Positions 10,361-22,720 are shown, counted from the stretch's first letter. The stretch: 64,000 nucleotides of DNA from Adiantum capillus-veneris (GCA_014529385.2 CM043953.1:113538049-113602048); one strand, 5' to 3'. The notes: a model not told the origin generated them from the letters alone. A program made the numbers and translations.

Positions 10361-11357
10361 TAGGGATTATTGTAAATGATTTCCATCTGGGTTTTTTATT
10401 TGAGCCATCCGTCTATCATTGATCATGACATTGTTGTTCACATGGGTTGAAGTATATTTGGATCAACTGTCTTCAGTCAATCAAGTTGTCTATTATACAA
10501 CTTAAGTGTTTTAGTCAATTTGAGTAATTGTCTATTATAAAGCATTCTGACACTTTGGTTTGACGTGGTCTTGGTCTTGTCATGGTTAATAAACAATTTG
10601 AACTAAAGAGTTACAAAGTAGTGGATTGAGTGAAAAATATTTTCTTAAGATATTTAATATTTCTCTATTTGTCAATTGTAGTTCTGAGATACCATGACTG
10701 AGAAGGATTAGGTATGTGAAGCACAAACGTAGTTAGCATATCAACACCAATTGGTTGTTAATGCTTTTCAATGTATTAAGTCTCTACCGCACATCATGTA
10801 TACTCATCAACAAGCAAGACACACAACTCGTCGACTATCAAAACAAGAAAATCCAAACCATGCGCAATGAAAGACATCAACAAAAAAGTGACGAAGGAGA
10901 TGATTAAGAAAATATGTCCATGTGAAGACGCAGAGATCAACAAAGGTTGGTGGAAATTTTTGAAGTGCTAGCACCAAGGATCTACTTGGAAGTTTTTGGA
11001 CATCAATTAGACATTGTATATTGTGGGTTGTATTTTGCAAAAATGTTATACACACAATTTGTCCAACAACGTCCAATAGACTTCTCCTCAAAAGAGACAA
11101 ATATGGCCACATATTACATAAGAGAGAGTTATGTGACATTCACACAAGAGGAGTTGGAACTAATAGTTAAAGGTGCCGATGTAAATTTAAAAAAGAAAAA
11201 AGATATTTTGACAACATAGCCGGTAGAGAAGGATGCAAAAATAACATGACTCCTTGAAGTAGCCAACACACCTCAAGCATTATAAGCCAAAATGGAGCAG
11301 AACATGTAAATTAATTTTTTAGCTTTGTCTGCTATAATTTGTGGATTATGCTATGAA
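10361..11357. other. no recognisable gene
   Basis: AT-rich sequence without family signatures. A 90-codon + strand ORF at 10947-11219 (contains VFGHQLDIVYCGLYFAKML) is the only open stretch; I do not recognise it and cannot support it as a gene. Confidence 0.5.
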
Positions 11358-11472
11358 CATACTTGTACGTACTCCAATTTCTCTCAAAGCTCAAATTTGC
11401 AGCACATTGCACTAATACATACTTGTACGTACTCCAATTCCTCTCAAAGCTCAAATTTGCAGCACATTGCAC
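11358..11472. repeat. 60-bp tandem duplication
   Basis: CATACTTGTACGTACTCCAA begins copies at 11358 and 11418; the copies continue nearly identically through CTCAAATTTGCAGCACATTGC. Confidence 0.9.
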
Positions 11473-11768
11473 GGAAATTGCAAGAGGTCATAAAGTCAAG
11501 TAATGCTCCCCACCATTCATCGTCCACCAATTCCATGAGGGTTGCTCTTTTGCCATCGATTGGACAAATTCATTTGTAAAAGGTCCTTCCTTTAGTCCAA
11601 ATGCACTCATCTCCTTGATGCAATTAATTTAGTCCCAAACATTGGAGTAGAACATATTAACTACTTGATAAAAATTGCTAACCACATGTGTAATTGATAT
11701 CAAGTCTAAATTCCAATACTCAGGTTCCAGCATGTAAGCCACACTATGGAGTCAAGCAAGGTATATGG

Positions 11769-13374
11769 TGTAATGAAATTGGCCTATTTATTTTGAGAGT
11801 AGCGGAAATTAATGAGAGTACTTTTGAGAAATGACTTTGTGAGCATAGCGGGTGAACATAATTGAAGATAGCAACATAATCATAGCAATTAGTTAACTTG
11901 GCATGAACAATACTTTTGCAAGAGAGAGAATTTAGAGAACATGACAACAGTTGAGGACCGGATTTTTGTGGAGCCGGTCCCCCCTCGAATAGGCATTTGT
12001 ATTATGATTTCTCCCATTAAGAGAGACTTGTTACAATACAATCTTTGTGTTCCTTGTGACCTAGGTGATGCAATGAAGATGGAAAGCTTCATGCATCACA
12101 AACATAACATAAACTTGAAGAAATCTTTAACTATCCCAAGCCTCATTCCCAAGACCTCAAACACCTTCGAAGGTGGAGAGAGCTAGCAGGGAATGAGGGT
12201 AGGGAAGAGGAAGAAGAAACATTTCGTAGGAGAAAGAATTAGTTCCTCACTTATCATAACTCTTGTTGCTAGCATACATAATAGCATAGTAATGAAGAAG
12301 AAGGAGATGGCAAGCTTAAGCATTGAAGCATGGCTCTTGGTTGGATTTGCACTCCATATCCAAGAGTGTTGGTGTAGGCTCTCAACCTCTACTTGCTTGG
12401 AGAAGGAGAGGGAGCTCTTGCACTTTGCATAGAACACAATGAGAGTGTTTGTGAGTGTGTGTGGGTGAGTATACCCCCTAAGCAACCCCCTAGAGTTTTT
12501 GGGTCAACCCCCCCTTGTAGCTCATGCTTGAAGCTCATTGGACCCCTCTAGGCCTAGCCAATCACAAGCAGGAGGCATTACAAGCAGCAAGCGTAGCCGT
12601 GAGACAAGTGTCCCTCTTTCCCCTTTGAGAGAGAGGGCTAGATAAATGCTAAATAAATTAATTAAATCTCCTAAATTATTATTAGACCCCTTGGGTGGCC
12701 AACCAATAGGCTTCAGGAACACCATGAGGGCAACATGAGGAGGAACTTGACAAGTGTCCCTTTTGCTTTCTTTGTACTATGCATGCCTTGTGTGAGTGTG
12801 TGGGTGTTCTCTCTCATCCCCCTTCATGTAGGGCTCGCCCCCTCCTTGTAGGGATTGAATCTTTGACTTTTTGACACCTCAAGACCCTCATGCATAGGCC
12901 CAGTTCCCACCACAAGCTTGGCTCATAAGCACTTTAAGCTTGGGCTGGGTTCTCACCTTAAGTGCAACCCTAGCATCTCAAGCATGTCAAGCACCTCAAG
13001 CATCTCAAGTACCTCAATCATCAAGCACCTTAGTCATCAAGCATGACAAGCAAGACAAGCACCTCGCGCTAGGTCGGGTTCCCGCGCCTCAAGCTCAGCC
13101 CTAGCTGAGCTTGACCTAAGGTCAAAGGCCTTTTACACACATTATTGGAGGTCTTCAATGAAGCTAACCCTAAGGTCTTATGCTCCATTTGTTAGCCGTG
13201 CTCTTTGATAGACCATCCCTCATTTGGGCCCCTTTACCATTGGCCCCGTGTTGAGATAGATCTATAAGCACATGTCTATATCTTAACACGTGTTCCCATT
13301 TATTCTCCCACATTAAGTGATCAATTTAATATGAGAAAATCATTTGGGTTGGTTAGATATTAGATTTTATGATA
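11769..13374 (-). repeat. 3' LTR of chromovirus (left copy, 1606 bp)
   Basis: Begins TGTAATGAAATTGG and ends ATTTTATGATA, where the partner LTR ends ATGACA; the terminal CA is therefore mutated here. It contains a small minisatellite of CTCAAGCA/CATCAAG units (about 12975-13070) that is longer in the partner. The ORFs at 11941 and 12183 inside it are not real genes. Confidence 0.92.
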
Positions 13375-13392
13375 TTACCTCTCTCTTGAAAT
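13375..13392 (-). other. polypurine tract of chromovirus
   Basis: On the minus strand a run of GA and GGTAA lies directly before the 3' LTR, the expected place for plus-strand priming. The following 13393-13745 is 3' untranslated sequence of the element without ORF. Confidence 0.7.
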
Positions 13393-13744
13393 CATAGTTG
13401 TCCTCGACTATGAGGTAGAAGAGATAAAGCCTTAGTCATTAGTCAATTTTACTTAGTGGGTAGAGGATCCCTTTTTACCCTACGACATCTTTCCAAGATG
13501 GATGACTAATCCATTTGGTGCTTGGGAGACATAGCTGCCACAAGCATGTCTGCTCTTTAGTTCATTTCATTCTCCCAAAGTAGAGTGACAAATTCTACTT
13601 GGTGTTTGAGAGACGTCGTCATCACAAACATGATTCTAAGCATGCATACTAGTTAAATTTGTGCACAATTAAAAAGAGGACTAGTCTTATAAGACAAAAA
13701 CATGAGTCATTTAAAAGAAATTTGTACATTTGCTTACTCTAATG

Positions 13745-14741
13745 TAGCATTGTAAGCATTGACAAGGTTCATACTATCCTTAAGCTGTATTCCTTGCATC
13801 CATCTAGCATCTTCAAAAGGATAATTTTTGAACTTAATAAGATACCATCGGATAATCTTACCATGTCATAGTACCCTGTCTTCATGCTGAAGAACAGCTT
13901 CGGGTTGTAGCACCTCTTCTTGGTCTTCAACTTCGGGAGGGTCTTCAATAATTGGTTCAGTTGGTGGCTCTCCTTTGTAGGGCTTAAGTAGGCTTACATG
14001 AAAGGCATTGTGTATGAGCCAATGGTTGGGAAACTTGAGTTGATAAGCCATCTCATTGATGGGCTTCAAGATTTGGAAAGGACCATAGTATCTTTTTGCT
14101 AGTTTAGCATAATACTTTTGATGGACCATAGGATTTTTGCCTGTCGTTTTCCTTAATCGAGCCTTAGGAAACTTGAGTAAGACCCAATCATTTTCTTTGA
14201 ACATTAAGGCTCTTCTGTGCTTATCAGCAGCAGCTTTTTGCCTTTGTTGAGAGATGGATATAGCCTCCTTAATCTTTTGAAAGATTCTTGTAGGTCACGG
14301 CTATACTCATCGACGGCGAAGATCTTCCCATGTACTTTGAGTAGCAAGGGACTTTTAGGTCTTCCCTCAATGATCTCAAAAGGTGCTTTTCCCGTAGAAG
14401 TATGTACAGTATTATTGTAGGCATACTCTACAAGAGGTAAGTACTTTTCCCATTGTGAGCGTGGATCTACTTCGGTAACATAAGTCTTGAGTAGATCGAG
14501 GATCCTAAGATTGGCTATCTCACTTTGGCCATCCGTTTGTGGGTGATAGGCCAAAGAGAAATTCAATCTTGTTCCTAGATTTTCAAAGAGACCTTTCCAG
14601 AAATTACTGGTCATTCTAGGATCTCTATCTAACACGATGGATGTGGGTAATCCATGGTGTTTGAAAATCTGAGATATGAAGAGAGTTGCCATTTGATGTG
14701 CCTTAATAGTATTTTTGACAGGAATAAAATGTGCTTGCTTC
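13745..14741 (-). pseudogene. chromovirus integrase 3' half and chromodomain remnant
   Basis: Reads from the insertion point at 14741. KQAHFIPVKNT continues the integrase core, followed by VLDRDPRMTSNFW (second catalytic Asp) and YHPQTDGQSEIANL (catalytic Glu). The C-terminal domain has LAKRYYGPFQILKPI and HNAFHVSLLKPYKG. Frame changes at about 14204, and a stop after DRVL near 13866 precedes chromodomain-like residues (YLIKFKNYPFEDARWMQ). The chromodomain identifies the lineage; in living chromoviruses it steers integration to chromatin marks. Confidence 0.85.
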
Positions 14742-15801
14742 TGTTAGCGGGTACGCCGCGACGGACAATGAAGCACAACGAGAACACAGACCAACAAACT
14801 GTCAATCTGAGGACGTAGCTGACCCGACTAGGGCATGGAGGCAATCTCTGGGTTGTCAACCCTGAGCTAGACACTAACAACACTCTACAGTCACTAATCC
14901 TACCACAACACTACCATAAAGCAAAGAAACAGACAACGCATCCTACGAAACACTACAAGATCGAAACAGTCTCAAATCATATCGGAATGACTCGAAATCG
15001 AAGGGTAAGACTCACAAGGACATATCCTATATGGCCAAACACCTAAACCCTGAAAACCATAACTGTAAGACCTCTAATCGCTATCGCGATAGACTCAAAA
15101 CAGTAATTTCCAAAGTGTCCAGAACTGATTTACAAAGACATCAACACGAAGAGCTTCTCGCCCTGATTCTAACGACTACTTGATCATTCAGAACGGATGT
15201 CGTTTGAGGTAATTACGACCAAATATAGCTCGTAGCAGGCGGGCTCGGGATGTGGTCCTCGGCTTGCATTGCTTGCATCGACGCGGAGAGCTCCTCGATG
15301 CTAACACGCTCCTACTCTCATATCTACAATGTGATTAGTGTGCGCGATGGTGTGTGTGCGTGAAGCTCACTACCGTGTGCTGCAAAACCCACGACTGTAT
15401 ATTAATTGAGATAACGTAATGTGTTCTTTACAAAAGCCTTAGGTTTCAGCTTATATACAAAGCCTTCAAACCTAATGTCCGGCCAAATGACATGAATTGT
15501 CCCTAGGCTTCTACAGAGCTTAATTACAAGAAACTAAGTTGGCTTTACTCATTATACAAGCATCTGCGACCAAAATACAAGTGTCTACTTAAAATATGAG
15601 GTTCCCGTAAACATTACAAAAGTGCTCGTAATGGCTCAAAATAATAATAATGGGATATTCGATGACGTCCATGAACTCGTATCTTCATGTTGCAGCATCC
15701 ATCTTCATCTTCATTACTTCATCACCATCTTCATGTGGAATCTTTACAGAATCTTTGAGGAATCTTTATGGAAACGTTGTTTAAAGGGCGTCCTTTCAAC
15801 A
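14742..15801 (-). repeat. 3' LTR of the 13.7-kb element (1060 bp)
   Basis: TGTTAGCGGG...TTTCAACA, matching 27373-28445 nearly throughout. It holds one copy of the palindrome CTATCGCGATAG (15081-15092). Confidence 0.93.
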
Positions 15802-17043
15802 CTCTCCCCCTCCGAATTCTTGTCGTCCTCGACAAGACCCTATGTCTTCGCTGGCCTTGACGAGTTCTTGATGTCTTGGTGTTGGTTGAAGTTGTTGTGG
15901 CAACTTCTTCTGCAGTTGGTTGCTTTGCGTGATGTTAAAGCTGCCTTGAAGTTGTACCTGTAGTGTATCTGAAGCCTGGAACTCTCCCCCTCTGATTGGT
16001 TGTTGTATCTTGAATTGCATGAGGTTGTATGGACTTGTTGGTGCAGCAGGTTGTTGTCATTGTAGCTCTAGTATTTGCTTTTCTTGTGGTTGTTATCTGG
16101 TAGTCGTACCTGTAAGTTGACTTGAAGCTTTGTCAAGCTGTTTTTTGGCCTCTCCCTTTTGACTTGTCAGTAGATTTGCAATTAGTAGTGTGGGGATATC
16201 GTGGTTCTTCTTGTTTTTGTTGTTATAAAAAATAAACGAGTCAAAGTAAAATGTAGCGTATATACAGAATGAAGGTCTTGGATACTTGGATAAGACTAAA
16301 GGGAAAAACCCAGTGGGAAAAAATGTCTTTAGTCATAATTAAATGCGAGGCTATATGTACTTAGGTTCTGCTGTTATAGAGTTACGTTGAGTTAAAGTAC
16401 ATATGGCCATATGGCTACTAGTATGGGCTTGATATACATGGATAAGTGTTAGTAGCTTGAAGTTAGAGTCATTGGTGTTGAGAAAAGGCTTATAAAACCT
16501 GTTTTCGCTTGGTCATCGTCATTTGTTTGTGTAAGTGCATGGGTGGAATAAAAAAGAGTGCCTACTACATATGTCCAATGATGGGACATCTATATGCTTG
16601 CACAAAGTTATGCATGTTAAACAAGATGCGGTGCGAGAGAAGAGTATTGATGGGTTCTTCATGGAGTTAATGTAGCGAGCAAAACATATAGCATGAGTGT
16701 TTCAAAAGCTTTCACTACTCACAAGAAGGGTTTTCGTTGTCGAGGTTTCTCCACTCTTCCTCACTGTGTCAAGTGCGTGAGTGTTTTTGTTTTGGACTAC
16801 TCCGCCTTCTCCACCTTATATATTATGTGGACTTTGACTCTTATGCTCACCTCTTCCAGCATGAGCGACATGACTTTATGTATGCTCAACTCTGCAGCTT
16901 GAGATTATACCTATTAGCTAGACTCATAGACCACAGAAAAATATTAACTTGAAGCTTGGGTTTGACACTTTGCTCATTTAGTGGCTTAGCTGCCCGACTC
17001 TAGACTCTTATGCCATGTAAGTTTAATGGCGACTTGGACTTAC
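15802..17043 (-). other. 3' untranslated region of the 13.7-kb element
   Basis: Begins with the purine tract on the minus strand (15802-15815), then about 1.2 kb without long ORF. A Gln-rich stretch around 15796-16020 is open on the minus strand but overlaps the LTR and PPT and is not supported as a gene. Confidence 0.6.
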
Positions 17044-18468
17044 CTAATCGCGACCTGAAATCCAATTCCATATGCTTTTGATGTTTAGGCCTTTCTCATT
17101 AGTTTGTGTTTGAGATTCCATGTTGTCCAATACATTGGCATATATCTGCTCTTCATTCCTTGGTAGCAAATTGTGGTCGCTTGATGAGACAGGTATTGAT
17201 GTTGAAGCAATGGTTGATGAAGTCTTCTTCTTCCAGATAGCGTTCTTCAAAACTGTGACCTCTGCATTTACCGTTGCTTTCTTTTGGTTGTTAAGAGGCT
17301 GTAAAGGAGTTGTGTATCTTTCTTGTTGTTGAGCCTCAATCGCGGTTTTTGGAACCCACATTGTTCTTGGGCCTGGTGTGATCTCCTTTGCCACTTGCCT
17401 TGTTTCTTCTTTGACTTGATGGTACCTTGTCTTCAATTTCCAAATATGTCTGTTACTTTTGTAAAAGCCTTGCTCTTGTAGTAATTGACGAGGGATCCAT
17501 CTATAGGTTGTAGTACTCTTGGGTGTAGCGGGTGGCTGCTCTTGATTTCTTGATCTTTCTTGCTTTTCCTGGGTGATTCCTTGATAAGCTACTACCTTAC
17601 GTAACCAGATTTGAAAGTTACCCTCATAGAATTCTTGTGCTTTGAGTAACTCGACTGGAATGAACATTTGGACTTGCTTGGAGGTGATCTTCACTTGACT
17701 TTGTTGGGTAGTCTGGTAGAATTCTGATTTCATTACCCAGACTTGTCGTATGGTTTGTCCAGTGGAAGACCTTCTCTTTTGCTTTTTGTACCTGTCCTTT
17801 CTCCTGGTTGAGTTATGTGATTGACATTGATGGCTTTGTTGATTCGTGACTGAGTGGTTGGCATGGGATGGATATTGCCAGGCTGTTATCTTGGGATTGT
17901 TGACCCAAACATCTGAATTTCCTTTCTTGTAGCCTTGTGCAATAATTGACTCGCTTGATGTGATCCATCTTGTTACCTTTGCTTGTTGAGGTTGTTCCTG
18001 TGATTGTATCCAAATTGGATCATTAACTTTAATCTGTGCCTTGGATACTAGCACTTGGTTGACCTGTTTTGACTTCCTTTGGAGACTTTCAGGTGATGGA
18101 AACTTCAGTTGATAGACTTTTTGCTTGGGTTTCCATTGTTTTTTTGATGTTTTGGCTTTTGATGTAGAGGCTTTGTCTTGCACTTGCATTGGCTGGGCTA
18201 GAGACTGTGGGCTTGCTTTAGCTTTGCCTTTTTCAATAGCCAAAAATCTTTGAATTGTTGTAGGCTTGACCTCTATTGCCACTTGATAGCTTGTCGTGAT
18301 GACCATTGTTGAAGATTCAGGCTTGTCTTCAAAGACTTGTACCCATGGCTTGGACAAAATCAAGTGTGTTCCCATTTGTTGAGAATCTACCACCAATAAA
18401 TTTTCTTTGACATTCTGTGAGTGTAGTTGGAGAGTAGCTTTTGCAATCCCCATACTTATAACATCCAC
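17044..18468 (-). CDS. ORF: end of second protease domain followed by Trp/Gln-rich repeat protein
   Basis: 474 codons without a stop. Residues 1-45 (GIAKATLQL, LLVVDSQQMGTHLILSKPWV) look like the second half of a retropepsin, with the ILGRPW-type strand at 18339-18360. After a Lys/Gln-rich linker comes a repeated unit of the form RWIxxxLLxxQGFYxxNxxIWxxK. Copies are at residues 167-198, 268-296 and 323-351, with partial copies near 116-152, 242-251 and 370-380. The repeat units are separated by basic, Gln-rich spacers. I know no family for the repeat. Its position, where pol would normally follow protease, and its freedom from stops, while neighbouring segments carry several, are notable. It may bind RNA or act as a structural gag-like product; that is speculation. 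Confidence 0.6.
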   Translation of the reverse strand: MDVISMGIAKATLQLHSQNVKENLLVVDSQQMGTHLILSKPWVQVFEDKPESSTMVITTSYQVAIEVKPTTIQRFLAIEKGKAKASPQSLAQPMQVQDKASTSKAKTSKKQWKPKQKVYQLKFPSPESLQRKSKQVNQVLVSKAQIKVNDPIWIQSQEQPQQAKVTRWITSSESIIAQGYKKGNSDVWVNNPKITAWQYPSHANHSVTNQQSHQCQSHNSTRRKDRYKKQKRRSSTGQTIRQVWVMKSEFYQTTQQSQVKITSKQVQMFIPVELLKAQEFYEGNFQIWLRKVVAYQGITQEKQERSRNQEQPPATPKSTTTYRWIPRQLLQEQGFYKSNRHIWKLKTRYHQVKEETRQVAKEITPGPRTMWVPKTAIEAQQQERYTTPLQPLNNQKKATVNAEVTVLKNAIWKKKTSSTIASTSIPVSSSDHNLLPRNEEQIYANVLDNMESQTQTNEKGLNIKSIWNWISGRD

Positions 18469-19614
18469 TTTAGGTGAGAGATTTACCTTTATCTGAATTT
18501 AAAAAAGCCTTGTCTTACCTAGAAGTAACCACATGCCATATGACATGACATTAGTCGTGGAATTTGTATCAATTTATGCCATAAAATTCATCTTGACTCC
18601 ATCCTGTGCACTTAGCAAAAAGTTGATCTTCTTTGGTATTAGATTGCCTGTGTTCTCTTGAGTGACTTGAGCAATCTTTGGCCTGGACTCCTTGTCGTCT
18701 TCTTCTTTATTGTTCACACTTGTGAGTTCATCTGTGTGTTCTAGCTCCTGCTTGACCACCATTTCCTCAGATATGTCTTTTGGAGAGACAAAATCAACAT
18801 TTGGTTCCTATAGAGTCATAGGCTCTTCTTCCTCGACTTCAGTTGTTGAAATGTCACCAATAGTGTCTGAACTTCCCGTCACTTGCTGCACCTCTTCTTT
18901 GATGGATTCCAAGTCTTCATATTGCTTGTTTGTAGGTGCTGGACCTGAAGCATCTTCTTTGGATCTTAGCCCTTCTTCCTGCAACTTTGCTTTGTTGACT
19001 TGCGGCTCCTCCTTTGTACTATGCATTCGAGTTGGACAGTTTGTAATCAAGTGTGTTATCGCACACTGATCGCAAAGAGCACCTATTTTTATATGACCAG
19101 TATTTGGGCTAGGTATCTGGTTTTGTGCTATCCCCATAGCTGATAACCCCGTTTCCAACTCATACTCAGATTCTTCATCTGTCTCACACATAACCCTTAG
19201 CATGTAGTAGGGGAATATGTCATACCCATTCTCATCGCAAAATTTTGTTGGTGTGGTCTCATTAACATAGACATCCAAAGTAGCCAATATTTGAGTCCAC
19301 TCTAGTGGTTCTAACGCCTCTTCCGGAAAAGGTTCTCTTATGTAAGCATTATCTTCTAAGACCCTCTCTAAGGAATTCTCATTTCTCCCAAAGTCACCAC
19401 ACTTCGATGCTCCGCACATCCAGATTTCTTTCTTTTTGCCCATCCACGGATGGTCTATTGATCCACTTTGTGTTGCAGAATCAAAATCTTCCACGGGCGT
19501 TCTAGTTACATCTTGGTAACTATGATTTCGCATATTTACACGTGTTGTGGTTTCAGCATGTCTCAAGTATAGATAATCATAACCCCAATCTTGTACCATC
19601 TTGAGTTGTCTCAT
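18469..19614 (-). pseudogene. second zinc-knuckle + retropepsin module (decayed)
   Basis: The ORF from 19614 starts with the C-terminal strand of the first protease (MRQLKMVQDWGYDYLYLR). It runs through an acidic stretch to a knuckle CDQCAITHLITNC at 19036-19074 (CX2CX3HX4C). Further down, at 18559-18570, IDTNSTTNVMSYGMW resembles a retropepsin active site with the Gly of DTG replaced by Asn. A TAA stop (18574-18576) directly precedes it, another stop lies near 18808, and a frame break precedes 18468. The order knuckle then aspartic protease repeats that of the upstream module. Confidence 0.6.
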
Positions 19615-21275
19615 GAATGGTCTTCCAAGGATGATTTCATAGTTATTTTCTTGCCGAAGTCAACTATGGCAAAAGTATGCGCATACTCTATACCTCAAGA
19701 AGACACTACTATCACTTCTAGCAATCCCATGGGTCTTTCTACATGCCCATCCACTAACTTTAATTTTATTCTGGTTGTTCTAAAGGCGGGCCTACCCCAT
19801 TTCTCCCATATTCGTTTTGTTGCTATGGCGGTTCCTGCTCCGCTGTCAAGTATAGCTTTCGTTTCAATCCCATTGTACTCGACAGGCAAAGTGGCATTAC
19901 CATCTTCTCCTTCACAGTACTCTCCTACTTTGTTCAGAGGTACCGGTCTTACATTTGATCTAGGCTTCTCGATTTCATCTAGCTCCTTTTCCAGGAACCT
20001 TGATGGGCTTTTGATCCCAATTTTTTCCAAGCATTTTCGTATATCCGTCCACATACTTGGCCTGATTTTCAAAAGTTCTGCCAATGTAATTGTGCACTTC
20101 ACTGGCGTGGATAGCAAGTCAGTCAAATTTTTTGTGTCCAATTATTTTCTCCCTCCTAGCCTCTGTGATGGAACTCTCACAATCTCAGACTTTGCCTCAA
20201 AATCCCCCATGTACTGTGGCAAAGTTCTTAACGATGCAGGTCTACTGTCTTCGGAGGCTACTGATCCTACGTCACCATAATATGACCTCGAATCAACACT
20301 CATTTGTGGTCTATCTAATGTGATTTCAGGAAATGGTGCTGGTCCAACATCCTCTTCTCTTTTTTGGGCATCTCGCACAGCCTTCCATAACTCCTCTGGC
20401 GACTGCTCCTCAACTATAAGAACATAGGGTGGGATATCCCTTGTTGATTCATCTGTTGTATTTTGGACTACCCTCGAGTCTTGTGACCTTGGCAGTGGTT
20501 CTTCCCAATGATCTACCTCTTCTCTAGGAAATTCGTGTACTTTAATGCTCTCATCTTTGTGCACTAGGGTGACTATCCTATCCTTCACTTCTGGTGGAGG
20601 TGGTTCTAGCAATGCTTGAGCAGTTTCAATGAGTTGCTTACACGTTTCTAGCCTCTGCTTCTCTAGTTTAGGATAAGGATAAGTCATCCATCTTTGTTCT
20701 AAGGTTTGTCTATTTGCCAATCTAGCCTCATAAGCCTGTAAAATTGCGTCTAAAGGCTCATTCACTTTGTCCACTAGGATGGATCCTCCTGAACTAGCAC
20801 TCTTGGGTGCTTCAGCTGGTTTAAGGGTTTCAACTTTCCTTTGCTGTGTCTGTTTCTCTTGAGTTGTTTCCAACTCAACTGTAACAGCCTTTTCTTCTCC
20901 TTTCTCCCTTTCTAGTCTCGCTTTCATTCTAGTCCTTCTTGCTCGTCTAGAGTTTCTACGGCTTTTGGAACTCTTACTAGTCTCTCCATCTGTAGGCTTC
21001 TGCTCTTGCACTTTTGCTTGTGCTCTTGTGACAACGTTTACTGGAGCAACTTGCTTACTTTCATATTCTTGTTGTTTAAGCACCTGTTCTTTTGCAATTG
21101 TTTCTTGCTCTGTTGTTGTTGTCATCTCTCCTTTTGTTGCGGCTCGTTCTTTCTCTGATTTGCTGGTAGAAGGAAAGGTAACATGTGGTTGCATTTTACC
21201 TTTCTTTCTTGGATTCTTAGGACAATCCAAAATCATATGTGTGATTGCACACTCATTACAATATACATTTATCAT
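19600..21275 (-). pseudogene. first zinc-knuckle + retropepsin module
   Basis: ORF 21275-20142 opens with a knuckle CNECAITHMILDC (21222-21260), followed by a long Lys/Glu/Gln-rich region including KVQEQKPTDGE and RRNSRRARRTRMKARLE. The protease lies in the adjoining frame region 20141-19695: PVEYNGIETKAILDSGAG (catalytic Asp at 19845-19847), then IKLKLVDGHVERPMGLLE. A TGA stop interrupts it near 19693 and a frameshift near 19640. The conserved ILGRPF strand is legible at 19614-19636 in a shifted frame. The protease would cut the gag polyprotein. It is clearly homologous to plant retroelement proteases and inactive as read. Confidence 0.75.
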
Positions 21276-21382
21276 GATATCATGGTGTTGACAATCCTTA
21301 ATCAGTGATCACTACTACCACATTTGTCACATGGACGTCTTGGTTGTTGTGGCAATACTTGATATTGACCTTGAAGTGGCCT

Positions 21383-22720
21383 CTAATCTACCAGATATCT
21401 TTCTATTTGAAGCTCATGACTCACATTTGTATTTCTAGTAGCTATGGGTCTTTCACTTAAGAACACTCGTTCCGCTACAGGATGATATCTAGGTGGTTGA
21501 GACATAACATGCTCAAACCCTGGTGGAGTCTTAGGTCTATAGTCAGGACAATGTTGCGTCGGATGGTCCCCTCCACATGTCATGCACCTTCGTCGTTGAG
21601 GAATTCTATAGGCTGGTACTCTGTCAGAGTGGTTGATGCGTTGCATCACATTCTCTATGATTTGCTCCTCAACATTTACTTGGTTTTGTCCTAGATTCCC
21701 TCTTTGATCCTCAAGATCAGCGGTTTTATTTTTCTCACTCGCATCATTTATCTTCTTTTGACCATCTTCATAGAATTTGAAATTGTCAACTAGGTCAACC
21801 GCCACTTTGGTCACCTCTTCCAAGGTTTGGTATCTTTTCATGTATAGGTCCTTTTGGATATTCTCATTCCTAAGCCCTCTAATGAAGCATAGGATCTGAC
21901 GTTCTGGCGTGGGTAACTCTTGGGTAGGACATCTAGCAACATATTGCTTGAAACGTAGTATTGCATGTCTCAATGTTTCTGTTTTGCCTCGTTTAAATTC
22001 TTGAATCTTAGGAAGGGTGTTATGTTTTATGCCCCTCTTGGTGAATTCTTGAACAAATTCATCTAACATTTTCTCAATGGTTGTGAACTCTCTCCGGTTC
22101 AATAGTTCAAACCATGCTTGTGCATTGTCCTCCAATGTAAGTCCAAAACCCTCAACTGCGTGTGGAAGTCCTCCACTCGTTCTGCTCGTAAGACTTGCTT
22201 GAAAGCCGAGACATGGGTGTATGGGTCTCCTATGCCATTGTACTTTCTATTTACTTATTTTCTTAGTTGAGATGTTCTTATACTTTGGGGTGCAAAGTAT
22301 GGAACCATACTCGTCTCTGGTATCGTTTCATCTCTCGTTATCGCTCTAGGAGGAAATCCAGGTGGTGGTCCCCTCTTTGGAATTCTTTTAGAAGTTCCTG
22401 TGTTTGGTGGATGTATCCGAGGTCCTTTATTGACCAAATATCCACTCATCTCTAATTTGGTTTGCGGATTTGTGCTTTCTACAGCTCTATATTCTCGTCC
22501 ATACTTGTCAACAAATAAAGATGTCCATTGTCGGTCGACCTCGTATGTATAGACATATAAGAGCTTGTACTCTGTCAGCTCATTTGGGTAAGGCTCTAAG
22601 CAACTGTAAAGGTTGAATTGATTTCCATTAATATACCTATATAGTCCTTCACTTTCATGGTTATACGTTGTCGTGCTATGACACGTACATAGTGGGAACG
22701 CATACTACAAGGTTTATCTT
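21383..22720 (-). pseudogene. gag of the 13.7-kb element
   Basis: The main ORF 22135-21383 carries a retrotransposon gag core: AQAWFELLNRREFTTIEKML, FVQEFTKRGIKHN, LRFKQYVARCP, LCFIRGLRNENIQKDLYM. It ends in a knuckle CMTCGGDHPTQHC (21548-21586; CX2CX3HX4C). The N-terminal part is legible further right in other frames: GPPPGFPPRAI and IHPPNTG at 22260-22450, and LTEYKLLYVYTYEVDRQW and SEGLYRYINGNQFNL at 22490-22680. Frame breaks near 22140-22260 make it defective. Gag assembles the virus-like particle. Confidence 0.8.

Noticed and set aside
10947-11219. 90-codon + strand ORF
   Set aside because: No recognisable domain, AT-rich flanks and no regulatory context; mentioned only as an open stretch.
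11941-12485. ORFs on both strands at 11941, 12183 and 12193 and their partners at 32745, 33002 and 33012
   Set aside because: They lie in the two LTRs of the chromovirus, so recurrence reflects LTR identity, not selection.
18692-21291. + strand ORFs of 108-229 codons (18692, 19591, 20965)
   Set aside because: Antisense shadows of the gag/protease frames, rich in Ser and Cys as expected from complementing Glu/Lys/Thr codons.
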